Positions 1 through 9,532 of a DNA stretch of 64,000 nt are shown piece after piece. Position 1 is the first letter of the stretch; each line of letters begins with the position of its first letter. Source of the stretch: Candidatus Bathyarchaeota archaeon (GTDB lineage Archaea; Thermoproteota; Bathyarchaeia; TCS64); NCBI GenBank assembly GCA_026014875.1, contig JAOZHO010000027.1, positions 1-64,000 of the forward strand, written 5' to 3'. The notes under the pieces are model-generated. The model saw only the letters and a program-made list of their open reading frames with translations, did not search any database and was not told where the DNA came from. Both the position numbers and the translations under genes were made by a program.

Positions 1-359
1 TTGATGAGGATAGATAGACTGGTTTATAGCTGATTTCTGTGTTAACTTGATTGATAAATAGGTATAATGAGAAGACTAGAGTGCTTAAAATAGAAAAAAA
101 CCTAAAATCAATACCCGGTCATATAATTTCTAAACACACTAGCGCGCGCTATTCCCTAAGTTATCACAGGGATCAGATTCTTCTCTATTGTGTTGCAGCA
201 AGACACGAACTATCTCAGAGTCAAATACAGACGAATATTGCTCGTATTCATCAGGCTTGATTACATTAGGATAAGGAATCCTCATAGACTCTAATGCTCT
301 GCTTGCCAGTCGAGACGCCTAACGATCCTTCGACACGATATAAAGAGGATAATTGGTGT

Positions 360-1172
360 TCATGGTGCTAAATTATACCCTCGTCGGTGTCGCTTTGACC
401 ATATCTTCCAACAGTTAATACAAAGAGACTTCCCAATCGAATCGATTATTTTTCCACATCCACAGCACACGGTCCCCTCAAGCATCGAGTTAGTCACATC
501 GGGTAAATCTCGTTCTCTCATCCAACTTCCCGCCCTCGCCCACTCATTAGACCAGTCGGGAGTAATAACGGGCGTGAATCCCTCTCTCTCAATCGCATTA
601 ATGATCTCTTTCGCTTCCTCTAGCCACCTATATTTGCTAACAGGGTGAAAATCAATAATTAACGCTCTAAGAGAATCTGGAAAATTATCCTCAATATGAA
701 AATTATACTCCCCGCCCTCAACATCAATCTTCACGATAGTGGCATCTTTGATCGCATCAGAGTATTTTACTGCGGGAACAGTAATCGCTTTCTTATTACT
801 GAACGATGAAATGGTGCTATTCGTGACCCCTATACCCGACGAAACGTGTAATGTAGCTTCTTTTCTATCATTTCCAACTATAGCGGCGTTTATCGGCTTG
901 AAATTAGGGAGCTTATACTTGGTTAATATCTGATACGATAAAGGAGTGGGCTCATACGCTGTCACTTTTGTAACAGGAAACCTGGCACAGCGAATACTAT
1001 ACTGTCCCATATACGCTCCAATATCAACTACATTATCAGAATAATGAAGAGGAATGGATTTACACTCCCTCATAGGAGGCATGAACGGCTTTTTCCCATT
1101 TTTAGTGACCATAAATAAGCCACCCGGAACATCATTCGACCTAACATGTCTATATTCTAAAAGGGAAGACAA
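360..1172 (-). CDS. FkbM-family SAM-dependent methyltransferase with C-terminal CxxC...CxxC zinc-ribbon-like tail
   Basis: VVDIGAYMGQYSIRCA (motif I), KIDVEGGEYNFHIE (FkbM hallmark); C-terminus CCGCGKIIDSIGKSLCINCW. Confidence 0.75.
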   Translation of the reverse strand: MSSLLEYRHVRSNDVPGGLFMVTKNGKKPFMPPMRECKSIPLHYSDNVVDIGAYMGQYSIRCARFPVTKVTAYEPTPLSYQILTKYKLPNFKPINAAIVGNDRKEATLHVSSGIGVTNSTISSFSNKKAITVPAVKYSDAIKDATIVKIDVEGGEYNFHIEDNFPDSLRALIIDFHPVSKYRWLEEAKEIINAIEREGFTPVITPDWSNEWARAGSWMRERDLPDVTNSMLEGTVCCGCGKIIDSIGKSLCINCWKIWSKRHRRGYNLAP

Positions 1173-1491
1173 TCTCTATCTCTCCTCACTTTCATACCTC
1201 AAATGAGTGTGGCTACCTTGTGGCTGATATGGATGCCGATTATTTCTAGTCTTCTCCGTAATCTTCTGCTCCATCAGCATCGCAAACGCCTGAACATCCT
1301 CCTCGTCTTTCAAGTGAACCATAATCCTTCAGTAATCGCATTAACACCTCTGGGAGTATCTGATGAAACACCTGATTCTAAGAAAAGAAAGAGTGCAGAC
1401 GATATTGTAAGCTGGAAAATTAAGGGTCTAAATCCACATAGCACCCTTTTCTTTGCGCGAACTCGTTTCTTATCAACTGCCCAAGTGAAAC

Positions 1492-1528
1492 AAAAAAAGG
1501 GGAAGGAGACGGGTGATATCTCCACTGG
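1492..1528 (+). repeat. Dispersed repeat copy 1 (A7GGGGAAGGAGACGGGTGATATCTCCACTGG), no T-arm
   Basis: Near-identical to copies at 3106, 3211 and 3687. Confidence 0.7.
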
Positions 1529-1572
1529 GAGCGCGCGCCCAGTTAAGCGAGGAGGATCAGGGGTCTTGATGT

Positions 1573-3003
1573 TCACTGCTTCCAGTGGTCGAGGAGGGGC
1601 TTCGCGTCCGGAGGGACAGCTGATCTATAGGTACTGCCCTTCAGCCTCTCCCTGAGCTCGCCCTGCGCCTTTTTCAGCAGCTCGGGGCGGGTCATCAGGT
1701 CCAAGGCAGTGGCGGCTATCGTCTTCGCTGCGAATATGAGAGACTTGTGGCCTATGCCCATTCCACCCTGGGCGACGGCGTGCCACGAGTGGCCCGGTGT
1801 GCCAAGCGCCCAAGTGGACGTGCCGAACTCGACGGTGGGGGCGTTCCAGCTGACATCGCCGACGTCGGTCGAGCCGGCGCCGACCTCTCCCTCGTTGAGG
1901 GGGTCGAGCACGTCCGTGGCGATGTCGACGTCGATGTACCTCTCCCAGCCGGGTATCTTGAACTTCCGGAGGCTGTTCATCTTCTCCTGCCTCGGGATGG
2001 TCTCCCCGATCTTCCGGGCGAACTCCAGCTCCTCCTCAGTGTACTCGGGAGCCCCGATCTCCCTCATGTTGGCGACTATCGCCTCGCTCATCACCCTGTT
2101 CGGGATGAGGTTGAAGCTGCACTTGACGAACTCCACCTCCATCTCGGTCTCCGTCATCAGAGCCGCCCCCTCCGCGATCTTGACCACCCTCTCATATATG
2201 GGCTCCAGCTGGTCCATCTCAGGAGCCCGTACGTAGTAGCTGCTCCGGGCGTAGTCGGGCACCACGTTGGGCTGCCCTCCCCCCGCCTCAATCACGTAGT
2301 GGATACGGGCCTTATCGATGACGTGCTCCCGAAGGAAGTTGACCCCCACGTTCATCAGCTCAATCGCGTCCAGCGCGCTCCGCCCCTGCTCCGGGGAGCC
2401 GGCTGCGTGGGCCGTCTTTCCATGAAAATGGAATTTGATAGCCTTGCAGGCGTTGCAGCTCATGAGGTCGGCCGTGTTCAGTACGCTTGGGTGGTGGCTG
2501 AGGCAGGCGTCGACGCCGTCGAAGATCCCCTCCCTCACCATCCAGACCTTGCCGCTCAGCATCTCCTCAGCAGGGCAGCCGAAGAACCTGACAGTACCCG
2601 GGAGGCCCTCCTCCTCCATGGCGTACCTGACCGCCAGAGCCCCACCCAGGCCCGATGTTCCGTGGATGTTGTGGCCGCATCCGTGGCCCGGCGCTCCCTC
2701 CTCTATGGGCTCCTTCCAGGGCACGGCCTTCTGGGAGAGGCCAAACAGGGCGTCGAACTCCCCCATGACGCCGATGACGGGGCGCCCGCTGCCCCAGGTG
2801 CCCACGAAAGCCGTGGGGATCCCTGCGACCCCCCGCTCCACCCCGAAGCCGTGGCGCTCCAGTTCATCCGCGAGGAGCTCGGAGGACTTGTACTCGATGA
2901 AGCCCAGCTCCGCGTAATCCCAGATCTCGTCGCTGATCTCTATGAGCCTGCGAGCGTTCTCGTCGATCCAGCCCCAGGCGAACTGCTTCACACTATCACT
3001 CAT
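1573..3003 (-). CDS. M20-family amidohydrolase (AbgB-like)
   Basis: GEFDAL, GHGCGHNIHGT, HFHGKTAHAAGSPEQGRSALDAIELM; typical M20 layout. Confidence 0.85.
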   Translation of the reverse strand: MSDSVKQFAWGWIDENARRLIEISDEIWDYAELGFIEYKSSELLADELERHGFGVERGVAGIPTAFVGTWGSGRPVIGVMGEFDALFGLSQKAVPWKEPIEEGAPGHGCGHNIHGTSGLGGALAVRYAMEEEGLPGTVRFFGCPAEEMLSGKVWMVREGIFDGVDACLSHHPSVLNTADLMSCNACKAIKFHFHGKTAHAAGSPEQGRSALDAIELMNVGVNFLREHVIDKARIHYVIEAGGGQPNVVPDYARSSYYVRAPEMDQLEPIYERVVKIAEGAALMTETEMEVEFVKCSFNLIPNRVMSEAIVANMREIGAPEYTEEELEFARKIGETIPRQEKMNSLRKFKIPGWERYIDVDIATDVLDPLNEGEVGAGSTDVGDVSWNAPTVEFGTSTWALGTPGHSWHAVAQGGMGIGHKSLIFAAKTIAATALDLMTRPELLKKAQGELRERLKGSTYRSAVPPDAKPLLDHWKQ

Positions 3004-3105
3004 AACGTTTCAGATGAATATGAAGATCGTGATATTTATAATGTGATGAGGATTCCCGCAGAATGTTAGAATAAAGGTGGTTACTATGCACGCACCTAGG
3101 TATTT

Positions 3106-3171
3106 AAAAAAAGGGGAAAGAGACGGGAGATATCTCCACTTGTGGCAGGGTTCGAATCCCACCGAGCCCGC
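3106..3171 (+). repeat. Dispersed repeat copy 2 with tRNA T-arm-like tail (GGGTTCGAATCCCACC)
   Basis: A7GGGGAAAGAGACGGGAGATATCTCCACTTGTGGCAGGGTTCGAATCCCACC. Confidence 0.7.
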
Positions 3172-3210
3172 TTTTCACTCAACCGGGCCACGAGCCACTC
3201 GACCATGTTG

Positions 3211-3277
3211 AAAAAAAGGGGAAAGGAGATGAAGGATATTTCCACCTGTAGTAGGGTTCGAATCCAACTAGTCTGTA
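3211..3277 (+). repeat. Dispersed repeat copy 3 with degenerate T-arm-like tail
   Basis: A7GGGGAAAGGAGATGAAGGATATTTCCACCTGTAGTAGGGTTCGAATCCAAC. Confidence 0.65.
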
Positions 3278-3388
3278 GAAATAGCGGCTGGTTTGACCCT
3301 GACCTGGTGAATTGTGGATTCGATGGGTGAATAGGATTCGTGCGCAGAATTCGAATGCCATAAAAGCAACCTCCCATCTGAGGAAGGC

Positions 3389-3664
3389 ATGACGCCACCG
3401 ATATCCATGATCGTCGCAGCGATCCTGGGCCTCGCCCTGGGCTACTCCGGGCGCAGGTGGTGGCTCTCGGGCATTATTACAGGATCCTTGTTGACCCTCT
3501 ATGGCATGTCTGGAGGCCCCGAGGGCATCATTCTGGTTATCGTGATGTTGACCATATTCTTCCCTCTCTTCTTCTCTATCGGAGGGCTGGCCAGCATGAT
3601 CGGCCAAATCTTTAGGCATTGGATAGGATCCCGGAGCGGCGCGCGCTCGATCTCGCTGACATAA
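3389..3664 (+). CDS. Small hydrophobic membrane protein
   Basis: Several hydrophobic segments (PPISMIVAAILGLALGY, IILVIVMLTIFFPLFFSIGGLA); lies between repeat copies. Confidence 0.5.
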   Translation: MTPPISMIVAAILGLALGYSGRRWWLSGIITGSLLTLYGMSGGPEGIILVIVMLTIFFPLFFSIGGLASMIGQIFRHWIGSRSGARSISLT

Positions 3665-3686
3665 ATTTGCTCGCGCGTGCGCGCGT

Positions 3687-3754
3687 AAAAAATGAGGGAG
3701 AGAGACAGGAGATATCTCCACTGGTCGTGGGTTCGAATCCCACCTCCCGTACCA
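3687..3754 (+). repeat. Dispersed repeat copy 4 ending in tRNA-3'-half-like sequence with encoded CCA
   Basis: GAGATATCTCCACTGGTC-GTGGG-TTCGAAT-CCCAC-CTCCCGT-A-CCA; no matching 5' acceptor ACGGGAG or D-arm upstream. Confidence 0.65.
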
Positions 3755-3838
3755 TGTCTCCTGTGACAGTTAATTCTCATCGGCGATCCCTTTGGATTAC
3801 CCTGATAATGTTAAATTGTTTTCAGGCATCCTCTCTCC

Positions 3839-5194
3839 ATGGATAAATTCACTCTCAAAAAGAAGCTGCTCGACGCCGTGGAGGCCAGGGCAGAGGACAT
3901 CATCGCCGCCGGGGAATGGATCTGGAGGCACCCCGAGGTGGGCTTCAAGGAGTACAAGACGGCGGAGCACACCGCAGGAATCTTCAGGGGCCTCGGTCTC
4001 GAGGCCGAGGAGAAGATCGGTCTAACAGGCGTGCAGACCAAGATCGTGGGGCGGGATGGGCGCCCCAACATTGCGGTGATCGGGGAGCTGGATGCCCTTT
4101 TGATCCCCGAGCATCCCGAGGCGGACCCCGAGACGGGGGCGGTTCACTCGTGCGGCCATAACTGCATGATGGCCAACATGATCGGCGTGGCGATGGCCCT
4201 CGTGGACTCGGGGGTCATGGAGCATCTCGACGGGTCGGTCACCTGCATGGCTGTCCCGTCGGAGGAGCCCATCGAGATCGAGTGGAAGAGGGCACTCTAC
4301 CGGGAGGGAAAGCTGTTCTTCCTGGGGGGCAAGCAGGAGTTCATCAAAGGCGGGTACTTCGACGACGTAGACATCACCCTCTCCAACCACATGGCCACGA
4401 ACGCGGAATGGAAGATCACCGTGAGCGGAGGAGAGGAGCCCACCCCCGGCGGCGTGGGCTTCATGGGGAAGATGATCACCTTCAAGGGAGCCGAGGCCCA
4501 CAGCGGCGCGGCCCCTTGGAACGGGGTGAACGCGCTGAACGCCGCGAACATCGCCATGTCGGCCATCGACGCGCAGAGGGACACATTCAAGGACTCCGAC
4601 GCGGTGAGGGTCCACTACTTCATCACCAAGGGGGGAGACGCGGTGAACATCGTGCCCAGCGAGGTCCGCATGGAGATGATGATCAGGGCGGCCACCGTGG
4701 ACGCCATAAAAGACGCCTCCATGAAGGTGGACCGGGCCCTCAGAGGAGGCGCCATGGCACTGGGCGCAGAGGCCATCATCGAGAACATCCCCGGATACCT
4801 CCCCAGCCCCACCCAGGGCAGCCCCGCCCTCTGGAGATGCATGAGGGACAACGCCCTGGAGACCTTCGACGCGTCCGAGGTCATAATCGGGACAGACGAC
4901 CCCTCCCCCATCAAGGTCCCTCACGGGGCGGTCTCGGACATCAACGATGTCGCCAACATCATGCCCAAGGCCAGCTTCCGCGTCGGCGGAGCCGTCGGAG
5001 TCGGCCACAGCAGAAACTACACCATCGAGGACAAGTACAACGCCTACGTGAACCCCACGAAGCTGTACACAGGGATGATCTTCGATCTCCTCTGGGACGG
5101 CGCCAAGCTGGCGAGGCAGGTCATAGACGAGTACCGGCCTCAGGTGACCAAGGAGGGGTACATGGATCACTGGAAGGATATCCTCGAAGGTTAG
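3839..5194 (+). CDS. M20-family amidohydrolase
   Basis: GELDALLIPEHP, HSCGHNCMMANMIGVA, ITFKGAEAHSGAAPWNGVNALNA. Confidence 0.85.
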   Translation: MDKFTLKKKLLDAVEARAEDIIAAGEWIWRHPEVGFKEYKTAEHTAGIFRGLGLEAEEKIGLTGVQTKIVGRDGRPNIAVIGELDALLIPEHPEADPETGAVHSCGHNCMMANMIGVAMALVDSGVMEHLDGSVTCMAVPSEEPIEIEWKRALYREGKLFFLGGKQEFIKGGYFDDVDITLSNHMATNAEWKITVSGGEEPTPGGVGFMGKMITFKGAEAHSGAAPWNGVNALNAANIAMSAIDAQRDTFKDSDAVRVHYFITKGGDAVNIVPSEVRMEMMIRAATVDAIKDASMKVDRALRGGAMALGAEAIIENIPGYLPSPTQGSPALWRCMRDNALETFDASEVIIGTDDPSPIKVPHGAVSDINDVANIMPKASFRVGGAVGVGHSRNYTIEDKYNAYVNPTKLYTGMIFDLLWDGAKLARQVIDEYRPQVTKEGYMDHWKDILEG

Positions 5195-5264
5195 CCGTTA
5201 CCTTCATAACCCTTTATTCTTGCATAACATGAGAGCAGACACAATGCACGCCCTCATCGTTAAA

Positions 5265-8162
5265 CTATGACTTCTCACTTTCCTGCACCGACCACCGGAT
5301 AATTATCTTCCTGATGAAGGTGCCCGTCGTGCCACACGCGTCTCTGGCACCCTTCGACTCCATCGATGCAACGTAGGTGCCCTCCTCGTCACTGATCACG
5401 GTAATCACGTTGGTCGTCCAGGTGGCCCCGATGCTAGAGTCCCTCCCGTCGTAGACGAAGGCCAGAGTCCTCGCCTCCCCCTCCGCCCCCAGCTTCAGGG
5501 AGCTGATCCTAGGCACAGAGTTGAAGCCCTTGAACCTCTCCAGAGAACTATATACGAAGAGCAGAAACCCATCGACCTCCTCCTTCACGAGCCTCACAGG
5601 GAGCCTCGCGTCCCAGTATTCCCTGTCTCCGCCCTCCTGATCTCTCAGATCCCACCTCCGGGTGAGAGAGGGAGTCAGGGAAACCGACCGCCCCAGGGCT
5701 ATCACGGAACCGAAGACCACCGAGGCGACGGCTATACCGAGGGACGCCACGAGCCAGACCGCGGAGACCTTCTGGCTAATGACGGGAGCCCAGTCCAAAG
5801 CCTTCATGACCGGGTAGAGCCCCAGGCCCATGAGGTAGCCGATGCTCCCCCCCGCCACCCCCAGAATCGAGGCCTCGGCCACGAAGATCCCGGCGATGTG
5901 CCTGGGGTTGAGGCCTATGCTTGAGAGGATGTCTATCTCCCTCTGGCGCTCGAACATCGAGTTCAACATCATCGCAACCACGTTGAGGACCACGATGGCC
6001 CAGGGAACCAGGATGGGGAACCCCTTCCCCCCGAGCTGACTACCCATATAAGCGATGTGAGACAGCCCCCCCTCGGAGATCCAGATCCGGTGCTCCCTCG
6101 AGAGGGCCATGCTCTTCCCCGTCGTCTCGAGGCCCGTCGCCGTATCGAGTTCAACGTCGATCCTCGAAACCAGGACCTTCGGGATACGCAGGGCCGTGTT
6201 GAGGGTGGTTATGACCACCGCGTCCTTATTGCAGGTCCGCACCTCGATGGTGGGGGGATCGGGGTTCACCATGACCTGGTAATCGGGGAGGATCGTCTCA
6301 CCGTCCATGTCGGCTATCCCCCCTATATCCCCGAAGAAACCCACGATCCTCATGGAGACTCCCCCCACGACCACCTGATCCCCCGCCTCCAGATCCGCGT
6401 TGATTCGCAGGTACCTGTGGAGCAGGCATGTACCGTCTTCCCTCAGAGGACCCCCCTCCACGACGGCGTCGTCGATGAGGGGCATCAGGGGCTCCAAATC
6501 AGGCTGCACCCCCACCACGCCGAAGATGGGCCACTCCCCGATCCGCCCGTAAGGCCGGAGGCTGGGGGTGTTCTCGGCTAATTTCGCCACGTTGGTGACG
6601 CCCTCGTTCCCCCAGGCCCACTCGATCGTCAGGGGTATCACCGGGGAGAACAGCCCTTTCTCGAACTCATTGTTGGGGGTGTAGACGGGATTCCTGACCA
6701 TGATGCCCTCTACACCGGGCTGATCGCTGCCGTGCCGGGAGAATATCAGCCCGTAGCTGCTTGACACGGACGTGAGGGCCACGAAGCTCATCGTCAGGGC
6801 GAGTATCGCGACGAATGTGAACGCCGAGCGCAGCTTCCTCCTCCTGAGGCTTCTGTTCCCCATGGAGAAGACGACCACGATAGACCCCAGGACTGCAAAG
6901 CCCCCCTCCGCCACGGTGTCCCCCAAGATGCGGGGGGTCAGGAATAGCAGGAGCAGGGCCGCCGCCAGGGAGGTCGCTCCCATGGATACGTAGCGGCTCG
7001 GCTCTACCATGGAGCTCCCGGGGAAGACCAGCCGTAAGAACAGGAACATGACCGCGAAGAGGCTGATGGATGACAGCAGATTAGCGACACTTCCATCGGT
7101 GAGCAAAGTCCCCAAGGCCACGGCGGTGAGGGCGACGAAGACGAGAAGCACTCTCAGGGATACGCTTGACTCATAGACCATGGCGTCGAGCCTGCTCCTC
7201 ACGCTCAGCACCTTCAGGTAGGCCTGCCGAAGCCCCACGTACGAGGCCTCGTATTCATGGTCCTCGATCTTCACATCCAGACCCGATAGGGACTCCTTGG
7301 CCTCCATGATGTCGAACCTCTCGGCGGTCACGTAGAAGCCGTCCTCCTCCACCTCAGCCAGCTCCGCCTCCGCCTCCTCCATCAGAGGAGCGATCCGGGT
7401 CAGGTCCGAGGCGAGGCTGTATCTTCGGATATCGAGTTCTAATGTCTCCCCCGTTTCGAGCGTGAACCCCTCGCCCTCGACCATCGTGAACTCGTTGAAA
7501 GCCTCGACGGTGGCGCTGCTCCGGATCCGCCACCTGCTGGGCCTGTATCTGCTCGGCGGGAACCTCTCGTGCTGATAGGACGAGGAGACCTTCACCGCGA
7601 AGGGGGTGCCGAGGGGGACTATGAGCAACGTGGGGGGCAAGCCGAGAAAATAGCTCTGGACGTTCATCCCGGTCCCGTATCTCAGGCTGTACTCCCCGGA
7701 CTGGATGACCGCCCCAGAGGAGGGATCCACCACCTCCAGAGAGTATCTGTTGACCCTGCTCGTCGACTCCATCGGCTTGAGCTGACCAGTGACCCAGACC
7801 GTGGCCGCAGGCTCCAGAGTGAAATCAACACTAACATTCAGATCTTCACCGGTGGCCAGACTTTTCTGGGCGGGAAGGAGATCGTAGCCCCCCGCGTCCG
7901 GATCATCATGGAAGACGAAGAGCTGGCAGGAAGACTCCGTGGTGGCCGCCTGCAGTTCGTAGTGACCCTCCGCGTCCGTCTGGGCTTCCCCCTCCATGTA
8001 GAACCCCCAGAGGCGAACTGAGGCATCCTGCAGGGGCGTGCCGTCGGGTCTGTAGACGAAGCCCTCGATCAGGATGGAGGCTGACTCCTGTGCCTCGGAT
8101 AATTTGATGGTCGAGGCCGCGAGGAGCAATGCGATGAGGAGAAACCGATGATATTTAGCCAT
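5265..8162 (-). CDS. FtsX-like (MacB-type) permease with N-terminal carboxypeptidase-regulatory-like domain; no ATPase adjacent
   Basis: Signal peptide MAKYHRFLLIALLLAAS; EGFVYRPDGTPLQDASVRL; C-terminal NSMFERQREIDILSSIGLNPRHIAGIFVAEASILG. ORF extends to 8222 but start at 8162 preferred. Confidence 0.75.
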   Translation of the reverse strand: MAKYHRFLLIALLLAASTIKLSEAQESASILIEGFVYRPDGTPLQDASVRLWGFYMEGEAQTDAEGHYELQAATTESSCQLFVFHDDPDAGGYDLLPAQKSLATGEDLNVSVDFTLEPAATVWVTGQLKPMESTSRVNRYSLEVVDPSSGAVIQSGEYSLRYGTGMNVQSYFLGLPPTLLIVPLGTPFAVKVSSSYQHERFPPSRYRPSRWRIRSSATVEAFNEFTMVEGEGFTLETGETLELDIRRYSLASDLTRIAPLMEEAEAELAEVEEDGFYVTAERFDIMEAKESLSGLDVKIEDHEYEASYVGLRQAYLKVLSVRSRLDAMVYESSVSLRVLLVFVALTAVALGTLLTDGSVANLLSSISLFAVMFLFLRLVFPGSSMVEPSRYVSMGATSLAAALLLLFLTPRILGDTVAEGGFAVLGSIVVVFSMGNRSLRRRKLRSAFTFVAILALTMSFVALTSVSSSYGLIFSRHGSDQPGVEGIMVRNPVYTPNNEFEKGLFSPVIPLTIEWAWGNEGVTNVAKLAENTPSLRPYGRIGEWPIFGVVGVQPDLEPLMPLIDDAVVEGGPLREDGTCLLHRYLRINADLEAGDQVVVGGVSMRIVGFFGDIGGIADMDGETILPDYQVMVNPDPPTIEVRTCNKDAVVITTLNTALRIPKVLVSRIDVELDTATGLETTGKSMALSREHRIWISEGGLSHIAYMGSQLGGKGFPILVPWAIVVLNVVAMMLNSMFERQREIDILSSIGLNPRHIAGIFVAEASILGVAGGSIGYLMGLGLYPVMKALDWAPVISQKVSAVWLVASLGIAVASVVFGSVIALGRSVSLTPSLTRRWDLRDQEGGDREYWDARLPVRLVKEEVDGFLLFVYSSLERFKGFNSVPRISSLKLGAEGEARTLAFVYDGRDSSIGATWTTNVITVISDEEGTYVASMESKGARDACGTTGTFIRKIIIRWSVQESEKS

Positions 8163-8404
8163 GCGCTCAGCATACTTTTGGTATTTCGTTATTAAATGAA
8201 CCCTCCACGGGTAACGCATCATGAATGGGCTATCAGGGCTCCAGCGGGATCGCCTGCACTATCTTTTTCATAACAGTTTTCACGAACGGGGACCGCTTCT
8301 CCCGGGGAGGGGCATCGTCCCCCCGGCGGAGGACGACGATGTCCAGGCCGGGGAGTGGAAGGCGTCGAGGATTCGCCTATGTGAATCTGTTCGCTCGTTT
8401 GGCT

Positions 8405-9532
8405 CTACAGATTTTCCCTGACGATGGAGGCGGTTCCCTTGGAGCCGAAGGCCTTTATGAAGACCAGTGCCTCCCCGTAGGACACGGCCTCGATGGCGTC
8501 GACGGTCTCTTCGTCCACCCCCTCGATGCGTTTGCGGAACTGCCCTATCGCATGCTTTACGTTCTTCCCGAAGACCTCGTTAGACGCCTTGCCGGGGTTC
8601 TTCGGTCCGTACACTTCGAGGGTCCAGTCGTAGATGTCCCTGTACAGCTCCGGTTGATACACCTTGTACATGTCTAGGACGAGGTTCTGCCAGAATGTGG
8701 CGACGTTACCTTTTATTATGTCCCCCCTGGGGAAGAAGCTGCTGATGAGCTCACGAGGGGTACCGGTGATACCGTGCTGGGCTATCCTCACATCCATGTT
8801 GTTCTCCCTCAAGGCCCTGGCGACCGCCCTCGTCTGGGGTATGTCGATGGACACCTGCTCGATCGTGTTCCCGTGCTCGTCATAGACGTTCCCGTGGGAG
8901 GACCCGTTGGCGATGGCCAACACCTGGGGGTTGACGTCGTTCTCGTTCAGGGCTTTAATGAATGTCACTGCCTCATCGGGGGTTGTGACGACCTGCCCCT
9001 GGGCGTCCTTCTTGCCTATCTCCCCGACCTCCACCTCGAGCCCGAAAGGCTTCCCCCTCATCCGAGACTCGATGTGCTTGGCGAGCTCCGTGGTCACATC
9101 GATGTTCTGGGCCAGCTCCTCCCGGAGGTTCCCGCCCTGATGGTCGAACAGATACGATGCGTCGATGGCGAACGATGTGAATCCGGCTTCGATCTGAGCA
9201 TCGATGAGCTTCCTCGTCTCGGCGATGTCCTCGGGAGTGCCCTTCTTCAGTGTGATGTGATCGGCGTGGAGCGCCCACACGTCGAACCCGATCTCCTCTG
9301 CGGCACCCTTTATCGCCTCGGCGTACTCGCTTGGCACCATGCCCGTGTAGCCTCTGTTGACGTTGCACTCGGACCGGGCGATCTCGAAGATCAAGGCCGA
9401 ATCCATGTCCTTCGCCGCCCTGAAGATTCCCTCTGCGACGCCAGCTGTGACCCTGGCGTTTGAGGCGAGGATTATCGCATCCTTGTCCCTCAGGCTCTCG
9501 AACAGCACATTTCCCGGGATTGGCTCGTTCAT
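8405..9532 (-). CDS. Class II fructose-bisphosphate aldolase family protein
   Basis: ALHADH motif, GLEVEVGEIGKKD, AIANGSSHGNVY, QHGITGTPRELI; overlaps FBPase by 4 nt. Confidence 0.75.
   Translation of the reverse strand: MNEPIPGNVLFESLRDKDAIILASNARVTAGVAEGIFRAAKDMDSALIFEIARSECNVNRGYTGMVPSEYAEAIKGAAEEIGFDVWALHADHITLKKGTPEDIAETRKLIDAQIEAGFTSFAIDASYLFDHQGGNLREELAQNIDVTTELAKHIESRMRGKPFGLEVEVGEIGKKDAQGQVVTTPDEAVTFIKALNENDVNPQVLAIANGSSHGNVYDEHGNTIEQVSIDIPQTRAVARALRENNMDVRIAQHGITGTPRELISSFFPRGDIIKGNVATFWQNLVLDMYKVYQPELYRDIYDWTLEVYGPKNPGKASNEVFGKNVKHAIGQFRKRIEGVDEETVDAIEAVSYGEALVFIKAFGSKGTASIVRENL

Noticed and set aside
1-350. 69-aa ORF at 51-260 in AT-rich left edge
   Set aside because: No recognisable domain or RBS; the region may be part of an element extending outside the window.
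1203-1655. 150-aa ORF overlapping repeat copy 1
   Set aside because: Low complexity, overlaps the repeat and the end of the M20 gene; no domain recognised.
1747-3069. 440-aa plus-strand ORF
   Set aside because: Antisense shadow of the M20 gene at 1573-3003; composition is Arg/His/Gly/Asp-rich without any domain signature.
3600-3754. Complete intron-containing tRNA at repeat copy 4
   Set aside because: No 5' acceptor strand, D-arm or anticodon stem partner found within the preceding ~150 nt.
3096-3780. ORFs with peptides such as WDSNPATSGD, GGIRTHDQWRYLLSL and LVVGSNPTSRT
   Set aside because: Typical spurious translation of tRNA T-arm-like sequence; treated as repeats, not proteins.
4022-5170. 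382-aa minus-strand ORF
   Set aside because: Shadow ORF opposite the M20 gene at 3839-5194.
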